Source of the DNA: Porphyromonas sp. COT-290 OH3588 | GTDB taxonomy: Bacteria > Bacteroidota > Bacteroidia > Bacteroidales > Porphyromonadaceae | Reading direction: 5' to 3' | Assembly: GCF_000769075.1 (NCBI RefSeq) | Contig: NZ_JRFC01000021.1 | Span: 1-64,000 of the forward strand | Length of the DNA: 64,000 nt | Shown: positions 35,549 to 45,204 of the stretch, one piece after another | Numbering within the stretch: position 1 is the stretch's first letter | How the letters are laid out: every line of letters begins with the position of its first letter | Notes under the pieces: generated by a model | The model's input: the letters and a program-made list of their open reading frames with translations, nothing else | The model's database searches: none | What the model was told of the DNA's origin: nothing | Translations under genes and position numbers: made by a program

Positions 35549-36937
35549 TTAAATGTACGAAGTCAGGATCTGCTTGAAGCGATCCGCCAGCTCCGTAGCC
35601 TCCGTCTGTGTAGGCGCCTCTGTGTAGATGCGGATAATCGGCTCGGTATTGCTTCGGCGCACGTGTACCCACATCGTTTCGAAGTCAATCTTAACACCAT
35701 CGATGAGATTCATCTCACCAGAAGTAGCCTGCTCTCGGGCTAGACGCTCGAGCAGAGCTGCCGAGTCGATATGAGCAGGTAGATCTACACGTTGTTTGCT
35801 CATAAAGTATGCAGGGTAGCTCTTGCGTAGCTCACTCACGGTCTTACCACTCTTGGCTAGTAGGCTCAAGAATAGAGCGATACCCACTAGGGCATCACGA
35901 CCATAGTGTAGCTCTGGGTAGATGACACCGCCATTGCCCTCACCACCGATGAGCGCCTTAGTTTCCTTCATCTTCGTCACCACATTGACCTCACCTACCG
36001 CTGCAGCTGTGTACTGCCCGCCACGCTTTTGAGTCACATCACGCAGGGCTCGCGTAGAGCTTAGGTTAGAAACCGTATTGCCTCCGCCAGACAAGCCTAG
36101 CAGATAGTCGGCGATAGCTACTAGAGTGTATTCCTCTCCGAAGCACTCGCCTCTCTCATCGATGATCGCCAAGCGGTCTACATCAGGGTCTACTACGAAG
36201 CCCACATGGGCACCCTGCTCACGTGTAGCAACAGAGATGGCTGTTAGGTGCTCGGGGAGAGGCTCGGGATTGTGGGCAAAGTCGCCCGTAGGGTCGTCGT
36301 AAAGGGGGTATATCTTAGCTACACCTAATGCCTCAAGTAGAGCAGGAAGGGCAATGCCCCCGACCGAATTGACACTATCGAAGGTGACAGTGAAACGTGC
36401 CCTACGAATAGCCTCTACATCAACACCCGTAGCCTTGAGTACGGCATCTATATGCTCCTTGAGATAGCTAGACTGCTCCACACTACCAAGCTCATCGACT
36501 TCGGCAAAGGTGAGCTCATCGCTCTCCGCCAGACGTAAAATCTCCTTCCCCTCACTATCGCTGATAAATTCGCCTCGGTCGTTGAGGAGTTTGAGCGCAT
36601 TCCACTGCTTAGGATTATGGCTAGCCGTGAGGATAATGCCACCGTCGGCTTGCTTGCCTACGACAGCCATCTCGGTCGTTGGGGTGGTAGCCAGATCAAT
36701 ATCTACTACATCGCACCCCATACCCATAAGTGTACCTATAACGATTTGCTTGACCATAGGGCCAGACATACGGGCATCACGCCCCACAACTATGCGAGGA
36801 CGATCCTTGCCCGAGTACTTACGAATGAACTGTGCGTATGCAGCGGTAAACTGTGCCGTACTAATCGGGTTGAGCCCCTCACGTACGCCGGCTCCGATGG
36901 TGCCACGAATACCAGATATTGACTTGATGAGTGTCAT
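35549..36937 (-). CDS. glmM: Phosphoglucosamine mutase
   Basis: Interconverts glucosamine-6-phosphate and glucosamine-1-phosphate for peptidoglycan and lipid A precursors. A four-domain phosphohexomutase: SISGIRGTIG at the start, phosphoserine loop TASHNPKQWNALK (S106), metal loop DPDVDRLAIID near 243, sugar loop GGEGNGGVIYPELHYGRDA, and C-terminal VRRSNTEPIIRIYTEA. 462 residues. Phosphomannomutase activity cannot be excluded from motifs alone. It lies 36 bases after the DUF4827-like gene. Confidence 0.9.
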   Translation of the reverse strand: MTLIKSISGIRGTIGAGVREGLNPISTAQFTAAYAQFIRKYSGKDRPRIVVGRDARMSGPMVKQIVIGTLMGMGCDVVDIDLATTPTTEMAVVGKQADGGIILTASHNPKQWNALKLLNDRGEFISDSEGKEILRLAESDELTFAEVDELGSVEQSSYLKEHIDAVLKATGVDVEAIRRARFTVTFDSVNSVGGIALPALLEALGVAKIYPLYDDPTGDFAHNPEPLPEHLTAISVATREQGAHVGFVVDPDVDRLAIIDERGECFGEEYTLVAIADYLLGLSGGGNTVSNLSSTRALRDVTQKRGGQYTAAAVGEVNVVTKMKETKALIGGEGNGGVIYPELHYGRDALVGIALFLSLLAKSGKTVSELRKSYPAYFMSKQRVDLPAHIDSAALLERLAREQATSGEMNLIDGVKIDFETMWVHVRRSNTEPIIRIYTEAPTQTEATELADRFKQILTSYI

Positions 36938-36973
36938 ATTAAGTCTATGAAATTGGGTATTTAATCTTGATTG

Positions 36974-37606
36974 TTAGCGAAATCTATATTGAGCCTCCTC
37001 CACGAATGTAGAGATCCCTGAGGCATAGAAAGTCGATGGCCCTAACTCAAAAGGGATAATCAGCGACACACGAGCCCCATTGCCCAAGAGTGACATCGGG
37101 TAAGCCAGCCCCTGACACATAAAGTGATCTAAGTTGGCCACTGGTGAAGTTTGTGGCAGAGGCGTGTAGTGCGTTTCGCCATACTGATAGGCGTATGTGT
37201 ACAGAAACTCCACGGGTGGATAGGACGGATCACCGAGAATATCAAATTGGCTAATCTCACTTTTGGCTTGAGTGAAGGTATATCCCTTAAACTCGACAAA
37301 GACCTTGGTTTCATTGACTACAGCCTTGTAGCCTTCCTTACCGACTAACCCACGATCCAGCACACACATATACAAACCATTGGAGAACTTGTAGTAGACA
37401 TTGGGGTCTATAGGGTCTGGTAGGACGTTGTCCTGTGCCTCCACCACCCGGATAGACTTGCGGTTAATAAGGGTCTTGATAGCCGTAGCCTGCTCCTTCT
37501 TGAGCTCGGTGAGCGACTTGATCTTATCTTCCTTACAGCTAGTGAAAAGGACTGCAGAGCTAGCGAGTAGCAGCAGACAGTATTGCTTGATCTTACTGAA
37601 AGTCAT
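36974..37606 (-). CDS. DUF4827-like lipoprotein (FKBP-like)
   Basis: A 210-residue lipoprotein: the signal peptide ends in AVLFTSCKED (lipobox FTSC, C24). The body resembles DUF4827/FKBP-like periplasmic proteins, with a helical linker (SLTELKKEQATAIKTLINRK) and a beta-rich domain ending in VSLIIPFELGPSTFYAS, but without the usual FKBP active-site residues. Function unknown; a folding or binding role is only a guess. It is sandwiched between nrnA (26 bases upstream) and glmM. Confidence 0.75.
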   Translation of the reverse strand: MTFSKIKQYCLLLLASSAVLFTSCKEDKIKSLTELKKEQATAIKTLINRKSIRVVEAQDNVLPDPIDPNVYYKFSNGLYMCVLDRGLVGKEGYKAVVNETKVFVEFKGYTFTQAKSEISQFDILGDPSYPPVEFLYTYAYQYGETHYTPLPQTSPVANLDHFMCQGLAYPMSLLGNGARVSLIIPFELGPSTFYASGISTFVEEAQYRFR

Positions 37607-37632
37607 ATCCTGATGTATCGTTAATTACTTGC

Positions 37633-38694
37633 TTATGATTTCTTTCTCTCCTCGATGAGGCATTTGAGCTGGTAAAGATAGATATTTTTTGCCTCCTCTA
37701 TGCTACCATAGTGTTCGGCGCCAGAGGCATTGAGGTGTCCGCCACCAGAGAATCCTCTCGAGGCAATCTCATTGACAGGGAAGTCGCCCGTGGAGCGAAA
37801 CGAGAGCTTAATCTGCCCCCTATCCTCTCGTATGAAACAAGAGCAATCGATGCCCTCCACCGATAGAGGCAAATTGACGAGCCCCTCGGTGTCGCCCTTA
37901 GACACGCCTAGTCGTTGCATCTCCTCTTGGGTGAGGACGAAACAAGCAGCCCGTAGCTCGGGGTACACCTCTAGTTTCTCGTGTAGCACGTAACCTTGGG
38001 CACGCAACTGCTCAATACGCCCATGGTAAGAGAGGCGATCGATGATGTAGCCGTAGTCAGCCCCCAAACTCAGCAGATCTGACACTCGGTGGTACAGGTC
38101 TGGAGCAAAGCAACCATACATAAAGCGTCCCGTGTCGGTCACAATGCCCGTAAGTAAGAGTGTAGCAGACGCAGGACTAATATACTCCTGCCAGCCCAAC
38201 GCTTGGACGAGCCTAAGCACCAGCTCACAAGTAGAAGAAATACCCGGGTAACTGAAGCAAACCGCAAAACCTGCCTCTGGATAAAGATGGTGATCTATCA
38301 GAATACTCTGGGCACTGCTCTTGGTTACAGCCTCAACGAGTGGCTGATACCTTAGACGTGACCTCTGGTTGTGATCCATATGAATGAGCAAATCCGCCTC
38401 GGCAATGGCTGCTATGGCCTCATCGCTCGAGGTGGTATAGTGTAGCAACTTGTCTACCTCTGGCATCCAGCCGAGATATTGCTCCACGAGGTCGGGACTA
38501 ATGACACAGATGTTTTTGTCGGGGTGTAGGCTTTGCAGCACACTCCTCAAGGCGAGGGTCGAGCCAAGAGCATCGCCATCTGGGGCTGTATGGGGCAAGA
38601 TAACGATCCTACTACTGGTCACGACTAAATCTCGTAGACGCTCCAAGGACTGCTTGGGTAGGTTGATTTCTGTAACTGAGTTTATTTCGTTCAT
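37633..38694 (-). CDS. nrnA: DHH-family oligoribonuclease/PAP phosphatase
   Basis: Degrades short RNA oligomers (nanoRNA) and dephosphorylates pAp. DHH domain: HTAPDGDALGS (metal ligands D39, D41), LLIHMDHN, SILIDHHLYPE (DHH motif) and GIVTDTGRFMYG. The C-terminal DHHA1 domain has GFSGGGHLNASG. 353 residues from ATG 38694, chosen over an in-frame ATG six codons upstream because the closer start better fits family length. First gene of the nrnA-DUF4827-glmM run. Confidence 0.92.
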   Translation of the reverse strand: MNEINSVTEINLPKQSLERLRDLVVTSSRIVILPHTAPDGDALGSTLALRSVLQSLHPDKNICVISPDLVEQYLGWMPEVDKLLHYTTSSDEAIAAIAEADLLIHMDHNQRSRLRYQPLVEAVTKSSAQSILIDHHLYPEAGFAVCFSYPGISSTCELVLRLVQALGWQEYISPASATLLLTGIVTDTGRFMYGCFAPDLYHRVSDLLSLGADYGYIIDRLSYHGRIEQLRAQGYVLHEKLEVYPELRAACFVLTQEEMQRLGVSKGDTEGLVNLPLSVEGIDCSCFIREDRGQIKLSFRSTGDFPVNEIASRGFSGGGHLNASGAEHYGSIEEAKNIYLYQLKCLIEERKKS

Positions 38695-38759
38695 ATTATA
38701 AAGGTCGCACATAGTCGAGCCATCTACAGACAGCTCTCTCGCCTAGTTGCTAAACGCCA

Positions 38760-38913
38760 CAAAGATACTCAATATTGTAACGTATATTCGGCCTAGTGAT
38801 ACGCCTAGAGATGTACATGCCTGCCATGATTCCATCTTAGCACTTCGTATTTTATGCATTCTGATACAACTAAAAGGGGCTATGTCAAACCAAGTTTGGA
38901 CACAGCCCCCTTA
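38760..38913 (-). repeat. R2 repeat with terminator, copy 3
   Basis: A diverged R2 copy sharing ATCTTAGCACTTCGTATTTT and GCATTCTGA with copies 1 and 2, then a terminator hairpin (about 38874-38890 with 38894-38912; GGGGCT...AGCCCC). It lies 25 bases past the PBP1A stop codon and separates PBP1A from nrnA on the minus strand. Confidence 0.55.
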
Positions 38914-38938
38914 TTATTATGGTATAAGTAACCCCGAA

Positions 38939-41296
38939 CTACTGGGTACCGCCAAGGTCCGAGATAATTTCGTCCTCTGCTACAGACTCGAAGATCTCTA
39001 CCGAGCCATCGGTCGTGTAGCTAGCATCCGAACAGGGTGCGAAGTTGTTGGGTAGATTGAACGTAGCATCGGTACGATAACCCAGCTTCTTATCGGCATA
39101 CACCTTCTTGATGAAGAGTGCAAAGATGGGCATCGCAGCTCTAGCACCCTGACCGAAAGCCATCGAGCTGAAGCGTACTGACGGATCTTCTCCGCCTACC
39201 CAGCAGCCCGCTACGATGTCTGGGGTAAAGCCCATGAACCAAGCATCACTATTCTTATTGGTCGTCCCCGTCTTACCTCCTAGAGGCATAGTTAGGCCGA
39301 AACGGCTACGCAGCCCAGAGCCAGTACCTCCTCGCACCACATTCTGGAGCATGTAGAGCATCTTGTCGGCAGCAGCCTGCGGCAGCACCTCACTCATCTC
39401 GGGGCTAAAGGTAGCTACGATATTACCAGACTGATCTTCGATATGCGTTACCAAGCGAGGCGCTACTCGTATCCCTCTGTTGATAAAAGTCGTGTAGCCC
39501 GACACCATCTCACCCACGGTAGCCTCGGGAGTGCCGAGCGACATGGCGGGCGTAGCCTCAATTGGCCCCGCCAGACCATAACTCTTGAGTAGATTACGGA
39601 AGGCAAGAGGGGTTGTACGGCTCATCAGCTCTGCCGTCACCCAGTTGTCGGAGTACTGCAACCCCCACTGGATTGATACCATCTCGCCGATGCGTCGGTT
39701 GTTGGCATTGCGAGGGCGCCAGATCTGCCCACTCTCTAGTCGGATGTGAGGCTGTACATGTAGCACTTCGTCGCAGGGAGAGTAGCCGTCCACCATAGAG
39801 AGCGAGTAGAGGTAGGGTTTGATCGTAGAGCCTACCTGACGGCGCCCATTGGCAACCATATCGTACTGGAAGTGGCTGAAGTCGATGCCACCTACATAGG
39901 CGAGTACATCACCCGTATGTGGATTCATGGCCATAAAGCCCGTACGTAGTAGGCTCTTGACGTGCAGTATAGAGTCCATAGGAGTGAGGAGCGTATCCCT
40001 AACCCCCTGCCAAGACCACAGCTGCATCTTGGTCTTCTCCCTAAAGCTCTTCTTGATCTCGGTATCGCTCATTCCCTCTTCTTTGGAGGCTCGCCAACGC
40101 TCGCTCTGACGCATGGCCCTATTGAGAATCTCTTGCTTCTGCTCGGCCGTGATGTTGGAGGCGAAAGGTGCAGTCTTGCTGTTGCGCTTCTCTCTGTCGA
40201 AGGCTGGCTGTAGCGTCCCCGCCATGTGCTCTCGCACAGCGGCTTCTGCATACTCCTGCATCTGAGCATTGACCGTAGTGTGAATCTTGAGCCCATCGGT
40301 ATATATATTGTAGTAGGAGCCATCGCTCTTCTTGTTCTTGTAGCACCAGCCGTAGAGCGGATTAGTCTCCCATGCAAGGCTATCGGCTGAGTATTGTGCC
40401 ATCTGCCATGACGCATAGTCGCTACGACTAGGTTCCTTGGCCATCATGATGCGCCTTAGGTGCTCTCGCATATAGGGAGCCACCCCCTCCTTGTGGGTCA
40501 TACGGCGGAACTTGGTAACTACGGGCAGTCCCGAGAGCGAGTCTGCCTCTACCTGTGTGAGCATACCTGCCTTGGCCATCTGCTCAAAAACTACGTTGCG
40601 CCGTAGCAGAGGTCTATCCGAATCCTTGTGTAGAATGGGGTTATAGAGCGATGGGTTCTTACACATACCCACCAGCATAGCAGCCTCCTCTAGGTTAAGC
40701 TCCGAGGGCTTCTTGGAGAAATAAGTCTGGGCAGCCGACCGTATCCCTACGGCATTGTACAGAAAGTCAAATTGATTGAGGTACATCGTCAGGATCTCTT
40801 CCTTGGTATAGAAGCGCTCTAGCTGTACGGCGATGACCCACTCAATAGGCTTCTGCAAGACACGTCCCATACGGCTCTTGGCTTGTTTGGTGTAGAGGAG
40901 CTTAGCCAGCTGCTGAGTAATGGTACTCCCCCCTCCTGCTCCTTTCTGGCGCAGAATCCCCGTCTTGACTATCGCACGCCCTAGACCTCTGAAGTCTATC
41001 CCAGCATGCTCATGGTAGCGCACATCTTCTGTGGCAATAAGGGCATTGATGAGGTTTGGCGAAATTTCCTCATAAGGGACGAAAATACGGTTATCACCGC
41101 TGTGGGCATACGAACCGATCACCTTGTCGTCGGACGAAATGACCTGCGAGGCATACTTGTCAATAGGGTTCTGTAGCTGCTCAATCGGTGGGAGGTAACC
41201 AATCCACCCCTTGGAGATTGCGTAGAAAGCCATGGCAACTCCTAGCCAACCTAAGACAAACACTGCCCATAGGACTATGATAATTTTACGTTTCAT
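38939..41296 (-). CDS. Penicillin-binding protein 1A (bifunctional)
   Basis: Polymerises and crosslinks peptidoglycan at the inner membrane. An N-terminal transmembrane helix (residues 4-27) is followed by a GT51 glycosyltransferase domain (ALIATEDVRYHEHAGID, catalytic Glu near 87; GGSTITQQLAKLLY; PIEWVIAVQLERFYTKEEIL). The transpeptidase has the nucleophile in GSTIKP near 489, SDN, and KTGTT near 672. About 785 residues from ATG 41296, chosen over an ATG seven codons upstream. Followed by an R2 terminator; probably monocistronic. Confidence 0.94.
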   Translation of the reverse strand: MKRKIIIVLWAVFVLGWLGVAMAFYAISKGWIGYLPPIEQLQNPIDKYASQVISSDDKVIGSYAHSGDNRIFVPYEEISPNLINALIATEDVRYHEHAGIDFRGLGRAIVKTGILRQKGAGGGSTITQQLAKLLYTKQAKSRMGRVLQKPIEWVIAVQLERFYTKEEILTMYLNQFDFLYNAVGIRSAAQTYFSKKPSELNLEEAAMLVGMCKNPSLYNPILHKDSDRPLLRRNVVFEQMAKAGMLTQVEADSLSGLPVVTKFRRMTHKEGVAPYMREHLRRIMMAKEPSRSDYASWQMAQYSADSLAWETNPLYGWCYKNKKSDGSYYNIYTDGLKIHTTVNAQMQEYAEAAVREHMAGTLQPAFDREKRNSKTAPFASNITAEQKQEILNRAMRQSERWRASKEEGMSDTEIKKSFREKTKMQLWSWQGVRDTLLTPMDSILHVKSLLRTGFMAMNPHTGDVLAYVGGIDFSHFQYDMVANGRRQVGSTIKPYLYSLSMVDGYSPCDEVLHVQPHIRLESGQIWRPRNANNRRIGEMVSIQWGLQYSDNWVTAELMSRTTPLAFRNLLKSYGLAGPIEATPAMSLGTPEATVGEMVSGYTTFINRGIRVAPRLVTHIEDQSGNIVATFSPEMSEVLPQAAADKMLYMLQNVVRGGTGSGLRSRFGLTMPLGGKTGTTNKNSDAWFMGFTPDIVAGCWVGGEDPSVRFSSMAFGQGARAAMPIFALFIKKVYADKKLGYRTDATFNLPNNFAPCSDASYTTDGSVEIFESVAEDEIISDLGGTQ

Positions 41297-41401
41297 ACAT
41301 CTAATTTCTTCTTTCAATCAAGTTGTAATCAATCAACTCTTCTTGGCTACCAGCCATACACTTCAAAAAACAAAGTGTATTATTTGGTAGAATTTTCGCC
41401 A

Positions 41402-41409
41402 CAAAGTTA
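41402..41409 (-). promoter_or_regulatory. Putative -7 element for PBP1A
   Basis: CAAAGTTA reads TAACTTTG on the minus strand, about 110 bases before the start codon. No clear -33 box. 41410-41670 holds nothing that I recognise. Confidence 0.4.
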
Positions 41410-41670
41410 AAATCATTCCTTTAATATTCTAGGATTGTGGCACATTCTACCACACCAATAGCCATGCAAACACCTCACCCCTCCCAGCCATAATCCAAGC
41501 AATAGCCTACCTGCTCGCACCCAAACTAGGGTATGCCTCCATAACACCATACAGACGGCTATTAGACCTATCAAATCGAAAGGACTATTACCAGCATTAA
41601 CAACTACTTAACCTCGTTGATTTATCCACTCTCAGAAGCAACATGATATGCTCATTCTTCACTCTTTTTA

Positions 41671-42077
41671 GTTAAAAAGCGTAAACAAACCTAGCCAAAA
41701 TTGAGGCATATCAGGACTATATAGCTGATAGATCATAGAGCACTGCAAAAAATTGAAGGATCAATCTGCTCCGATTGTAGGATTAATCGTTCGGAGTATG
41801 CCCAACAATCAGCCCAAATTGATGGGAAGAAATCTGCCAAACAGAGGCTCAGCCATGTAGCAAGGCTCCAAAAACAAATGTATTTACCTAGATAACAAAC
41901 GGTTAAAAACAAGCCCTACAAGCACGTTTTTCTTGCTCGCCTAGGGCTAGTGCCCCAATGACCTCGGACGCCGTGTAGAGCCCCCTAGAGGCCAAATACG
42001 AGGTTTGTGTGTTTTGAACCGAAACATCTGAAATTTCCCCACCAACTTTCTGAAATATAAACGAAAATATAAATCTT
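41671..42077 (-). repeat. R1 repeat, copy E
   Basis: Minus-strand copy. Read in that direction it starts AAGATTTATATTTT, continues CTCGTATTTGGCCTCTAGG, GGCTCTACACGGCGTCCGAG, TTCTTCCCATCAATTTGG, a hairpin (plus-strand 41773-41782 with 41800-41810), CCTTCAATTTTTTGC, and ends GTTTACGCTTTTTAAC. Its 5' end lies 9 bases from an R3 element, the same arrangement as copy C. Confidence 0.65.
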
Positions 42078-42086
42078 GCCCCCTTA

Positions 42087-42362
42087 TGAAACCATTGCAC
42101 GGCATTTAGCCGAAAAGAGGCAAAATGCCGTGCAATGGTCTCAGAATATCCTTGAAGCTATGGCGTACAATCTCAAGCGTATGCCAGGGCTGCTTGTGCT
42201 TGAAGGTATCAAATAACCGTACAATCCCCATCCCTGAGGGAAGTATCCCTCAGGGATGGGGATAGGGGGATAGTATTCAAGGCTACCAAAGCCGCTCAAA
42301 CACGCAAAAAACACCGAGAAAGATACAAGAAACTTTGAACGGTGCATTGCGCAATAGTCTCA
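42087..42362 (-). mobile_element. R3 MITE-like element, copy 1
   Basis: Bounded by TGAGACTATTGC (minus strand, 42351-42362) and GCAATGGTTTCA (minus strand, 42087-42098), an 11- to 12-base inverted pair. The outer 57 bases (42087-42143) form a hairpin with a 17-bp perfect stem, and a long palindrome (CCCCATCCCTGAGGGA and its complement, near 42227-42262) lies in the middle. It carries no transposase, so it is non-autonomous. The 42141-42347 frame within it is discussed under findings. Confidence 0.6.
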
Positions 42363-42416
42363 TGTTGCTTACGCACTACGACACACCGCTTTGGTCCGAT
42401 TTGCTGTGAGCTAGCC

Positions 42417-44633
42417 CTAATCGTACCAGCAGATGCCTCGCTCCTCGGTCATCTCTAGATTGATAGACGCCCCAGACATAATCTGCTTGTAAGTGATGTA
42501 GCTCTTCTTATGAGGCTGACCGTTGATGCTTACAGATTTGATGTATCGCTTCTGCTCCGACAGCCCCTTAGCTGTGATCGTAAAGACCTTACCATTGGGG
42601 AGCTTGATACGGCTCTCTGACCACAGAGGTGCAGTCAGCTCGTACTGACCTTGTACTGGATCTATGGGGTAGAAGCCCATAGAGGCGAAGACGTACCAAG
42701 CAGACATCTGCCCACAGTCTTCATTGCCACATAGACCATTCGGTTTGTCTGTGTAGAGGTTTTGGCAAACCTGACGGGTTAGCTCGGCGGTTCTCCATGG
42801 CTGCTTAACCTTGTTGTATAGGAAGATCACATGGTGCCCGGGCTCATTGCCGTGAGCATACTGACCAATCATACCGGTAGAGAAGATAGGCAGCTCGATA
42901 TGCTTGGGAGTATCGGAGCCGAAAAACTCGTCTAGTCGTTTGGCTAGACCTTCTGCTCCACCTATTCTCTCAATCAAACCATCTACATCGTGCTGCACAC
43001 TCATCAGATATTGGTAGGCGTTGCTCTCGGTAACATCTTTGCTGTATTCAAAAGGATCGAAGCCCTCTTTGAAGGTCCCATCGCTCAGCCTTGGTCGGAA
43101 GAACCCCGTCCGTTGATCCCACAAGTTGGCATAGTAGCCTGCTCTTCGCTTGTAATCGTTGTAGAGTGTGCTATCGCCAATGTGCTTACCCCAAGCGGCG
43201 ATTGCAGCATCGTCATAGATATATTCCAGAGTTTTGCTTAGGCTCTCCTCATGCTTGTCGGCTGGCACATAGCCCAGAGCCTGATAGTCGCCTAGACCTC
43301 GGTAGTCCCAGCGCTCGGCTGTGGAACGTAATAGGCTGGTAAGTAGTTTGGCATCGGTGGGCGTGTAGACACCTTTCAAGATAGCCTCCACGATTACTGG
43401 TACGGAGTGGTAGCCGATCATCATATCTGTTTCGCTAGCGAACATATTCCATACCGGCAGGTGTCCTTGGTTTTGACGTCCGAAGTCAATCATTGATTGT
43501 ACCATATCTCTATTGTCCTCGGGAGCAATGATGTTGTACAGAGGGTGAGCCGCTCTGTATGTATCCCAAAGGGAGAACGTGCTGTAGTGTCTATGCCCCT
43601 CGGGGAGCTCGTGGATTTGTCTATCTGCTCCCAGATATCTACCATCTACATCGCTGTATAGCGTAGGGCATAGATGGGCATGATAGATAGAGGTGTAGAG
43701 CGTGCGCCTCTGCTGAGGTGTGGCGCCGGAGATTGTGATGCGACCTAGTCGAGTATTCCATGCCGAGCGAGCCTCCCGATGATAGCGATCGAAGTCAAAG
43801 TCCTTGGCCTCTGAGTAGTGATTACGCTTAGCACCCTCGCCATCTACCCCAGAGAGGGCGGTGGTGATGACAATCTTCTCGCCAGCCCGAACCCGATAGT
43901 GGAGCTTAGCAATGTAACCATACTTCTCCTTCGCTTCGTCCTTTATGCGGATTTGCTCTAGACTAATGCTATCGGCAGGGCGTGAGAGTTTGGTATAGAA
44001 GAAGAGCCTCTGATCTTTAGCCCAGCCATCGGAGTACCTATATCCTTGTAGTTTGTCCAAGGCGAGGACATCTATTCGGCTGTCGGTGCACCTATCCCAG
44101 TTCATCGCCTTGTGCAGGTCTAGTGTGATGCATGCCGAGTCGGAGGCTTGGTTGAAGGTATATCTCTGTACACCTACACGAGGTGTGCTGGTGAGCTCTA
44201 CACGTATGTTGTATGGCTCCAAGAGTACGGAGTAGTACCCCGCATGAGCCTCCTCATGGTCATGGCTAAACTTAGCATGCACTCCTAGCGGTGGCTCTGC
44301 CGTGAGCACTGGTGCTATGGTTGGCATAAACGAGATGTCGTACATGTCCCCAGCTCCCGTGCCACTCAGGTGGGTGTGGCTAAAGCCTGCGATCGTGCTA
44401 TCTGGATAGTAATAGCCTGAGATCCTATCCCACCCGGGCAAGCCATTGTCTGGGCTTAGCTGTATCATCCCGAAAGGCACTGCCGCTCCCGGGTAGGTAT
44501 TGCCCACCCAATCTGTCCCGATCATAGGGTCTACTTCGTAGGCAAGCTCGAGGCTTGTGCTTGCTTTCTCTGTACAAGACGTCGCTACCAGAGCGAGGCT
44601 GATGAGGCCTGCGAGGAGGTGTCTTTTTTGCAT
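42417..44633 (-). CDS. GH92 family alpha-mannosidase lipoprotein
   Basis: Calcium-dependent exo-alpha-mannosidase, acting on mannose residues of host N-glycans or fungal mannan. The lipobox is in LVATSCTEK (C20). Family segments: VDPMIGTDWVGNTYPGA near the N-terminus, PFGMIQLSPDN, GFSHTHLSGTGAGDM, FSLWDTYRAAHPL, and GNEDCGQMSAWYVFASMGFYP near the C-terminus (catalytic acid and base region). 738 residues from ATG 44633, the start at the signal peptide, rather than five codons upstream. It follows nrdG closely, an unusual partner. Confidence 0.93.
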   Translation of the reverse strand: MQKRHLLAGLISLALVATSCTEKASTSLELAYEVDPMIGTDWVGNTYPGAAVPFGMIQLSPDNGLPGWDRISGYYYPDSTIAGFSHTHLSGTGAGDMYDISFMPTIAPVLTAEPPLGVHAKFSHDHEEAHAGYYSVLLEPYNIRVELTSTPRVGVQRYTFNQASDSACITLDLHKAMNWDRCTDSRIDVLALDKLQGYRYSDGWAKDQRLFFYTKLSRPADSISLEQIRIKDEAKEKYGYIAKLHYRVRAGEKIVITTALSGVDGEGAKRNHYSEAKDFDFDRYHREARSAWNTRLGRITISGATPQQRRTLYTSIYHAHLCPTLYSDVDGRYLGADRQIHELPEGHRHYSTFSLWDTYRAAHPLYNIIAPEDNRDMVQSMIDFGRQNQGHLPVWNMFASETDMMIGYHSVPVIVEAILKGVYTPTDAKLLTSLLRSTAERWDYRGLGDYQALGYVPADKHEESLSKTLEYIYDDAAIAAWGKHIGDSTLYNDYKRRAGYYANLWDQRTGFFRPRLSDGTFKEGFDPFEYSKDVTESNAYQYLMSVQHDVDGLIERIGGAEGLAKRLDEFFGSDTPKHIELPIFSTGMIGQYAHGNEPGHHVIFLYNKVKQPWRTAELTRQVCQNLYTDKPNGLCGNEDCGQMSAWYVFASMGFYPIDPVQGQYELTAPLWSESRIKLPNGKVFTITAKGLSEQKRYIKSVSINGQPHKKSYITYKQIMSGASINLEMTEERGICWYD

Positions 44634-44658
44634 ATATTCTTTTGTCAAACAGTTTGTT

Positions 44659-45180
44659 TCAATCTATTGAGGTACTCTGCGAAGGTTTGAGTGACTGATC
44701 GACCCTTGTGTCTAGGTCAATGTCCTTCATCTGTATGATGCGCTGATTGCTACTACCTCTGAAGCTCAAGGTGGGGTCAAAGAGGCTCTGTACAAATGGC
44801 CCATCGACGAGTACATCAATATATCTGAGTGGAGCTCTGTACCGATCGTGGGAGAGTAGATACTCGAGTGTGTAGCCGGTATAGCACCAGATATTCATAC
44901 CAGTTTCTTCTTTGAGCCTTTTGAGTAGTATGGTTAATTCGTCGGGGTTGTAGAATGGATCACCTCCCGATATCGTGATGCCGTCGAGTAGTGGATTGCT
45001 ACGAATCTCCCGAATAATCTCCCCAAGCATCTCATCTGATAGGGGAATGCCAGCCTCTGGGTCCCAGCTCTTGGGGTTATGACAGCCCGGGCAGGCATGC
45101 GTACAGCCCGATAGATATATCGAGTAGCGCAAGCCTGCCCCATCACTAATTGTTTCCTTATAGATATTCAGCAGGTTCAT
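44659..45180 (-). CDS. nrdG: Anaerobic ribonucleotide reductase activating protein
   Basis: Radical SAM enzyme that installs the glycyl radical on NrdD. The 4Fe-4S motif is CTHACPGC (CX3CX2C, residues 26-33), followed by GITISGGDPFYNP. 173 residues, typical. It is 24 bases downstream of nrdD, the usual gene order, and 25 bases before the GH92 gene. Confidence 0.95.
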   Translation of the reverse strand: MNLLNIYKETISDGAGLRYSIYLSGCTHACPGCHNPKSWDPEAGIPLSDEMLGEIIREIRSNPLLDGITISGGDPFYNPDELTILLKRLKEETGMNIWCYTGYTLEYLLSHDRYRAPLRYIDVLVDGPFVQSLFDPTLSFRGSSNQRIIQMKDIDLDTRVDQSLKPSQSTSID

Positions 45181-45204
45181 ACAGATGAACGAGAGGCTGG
45201 ATGC

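Noticed and set aside
39927-40416. Several 60-115-codon frames overlapping PBP1A
   Set aside because: All are shadows of the well-supported PBP1A coding frame.
41671-42416. Possible CRISPR-like or insertion sequence array in the repeat-rich gap
   Set aside because: The repeats are single inverted elements, not short regularly spaced direct repeats, and there is no cas or transposase gene.
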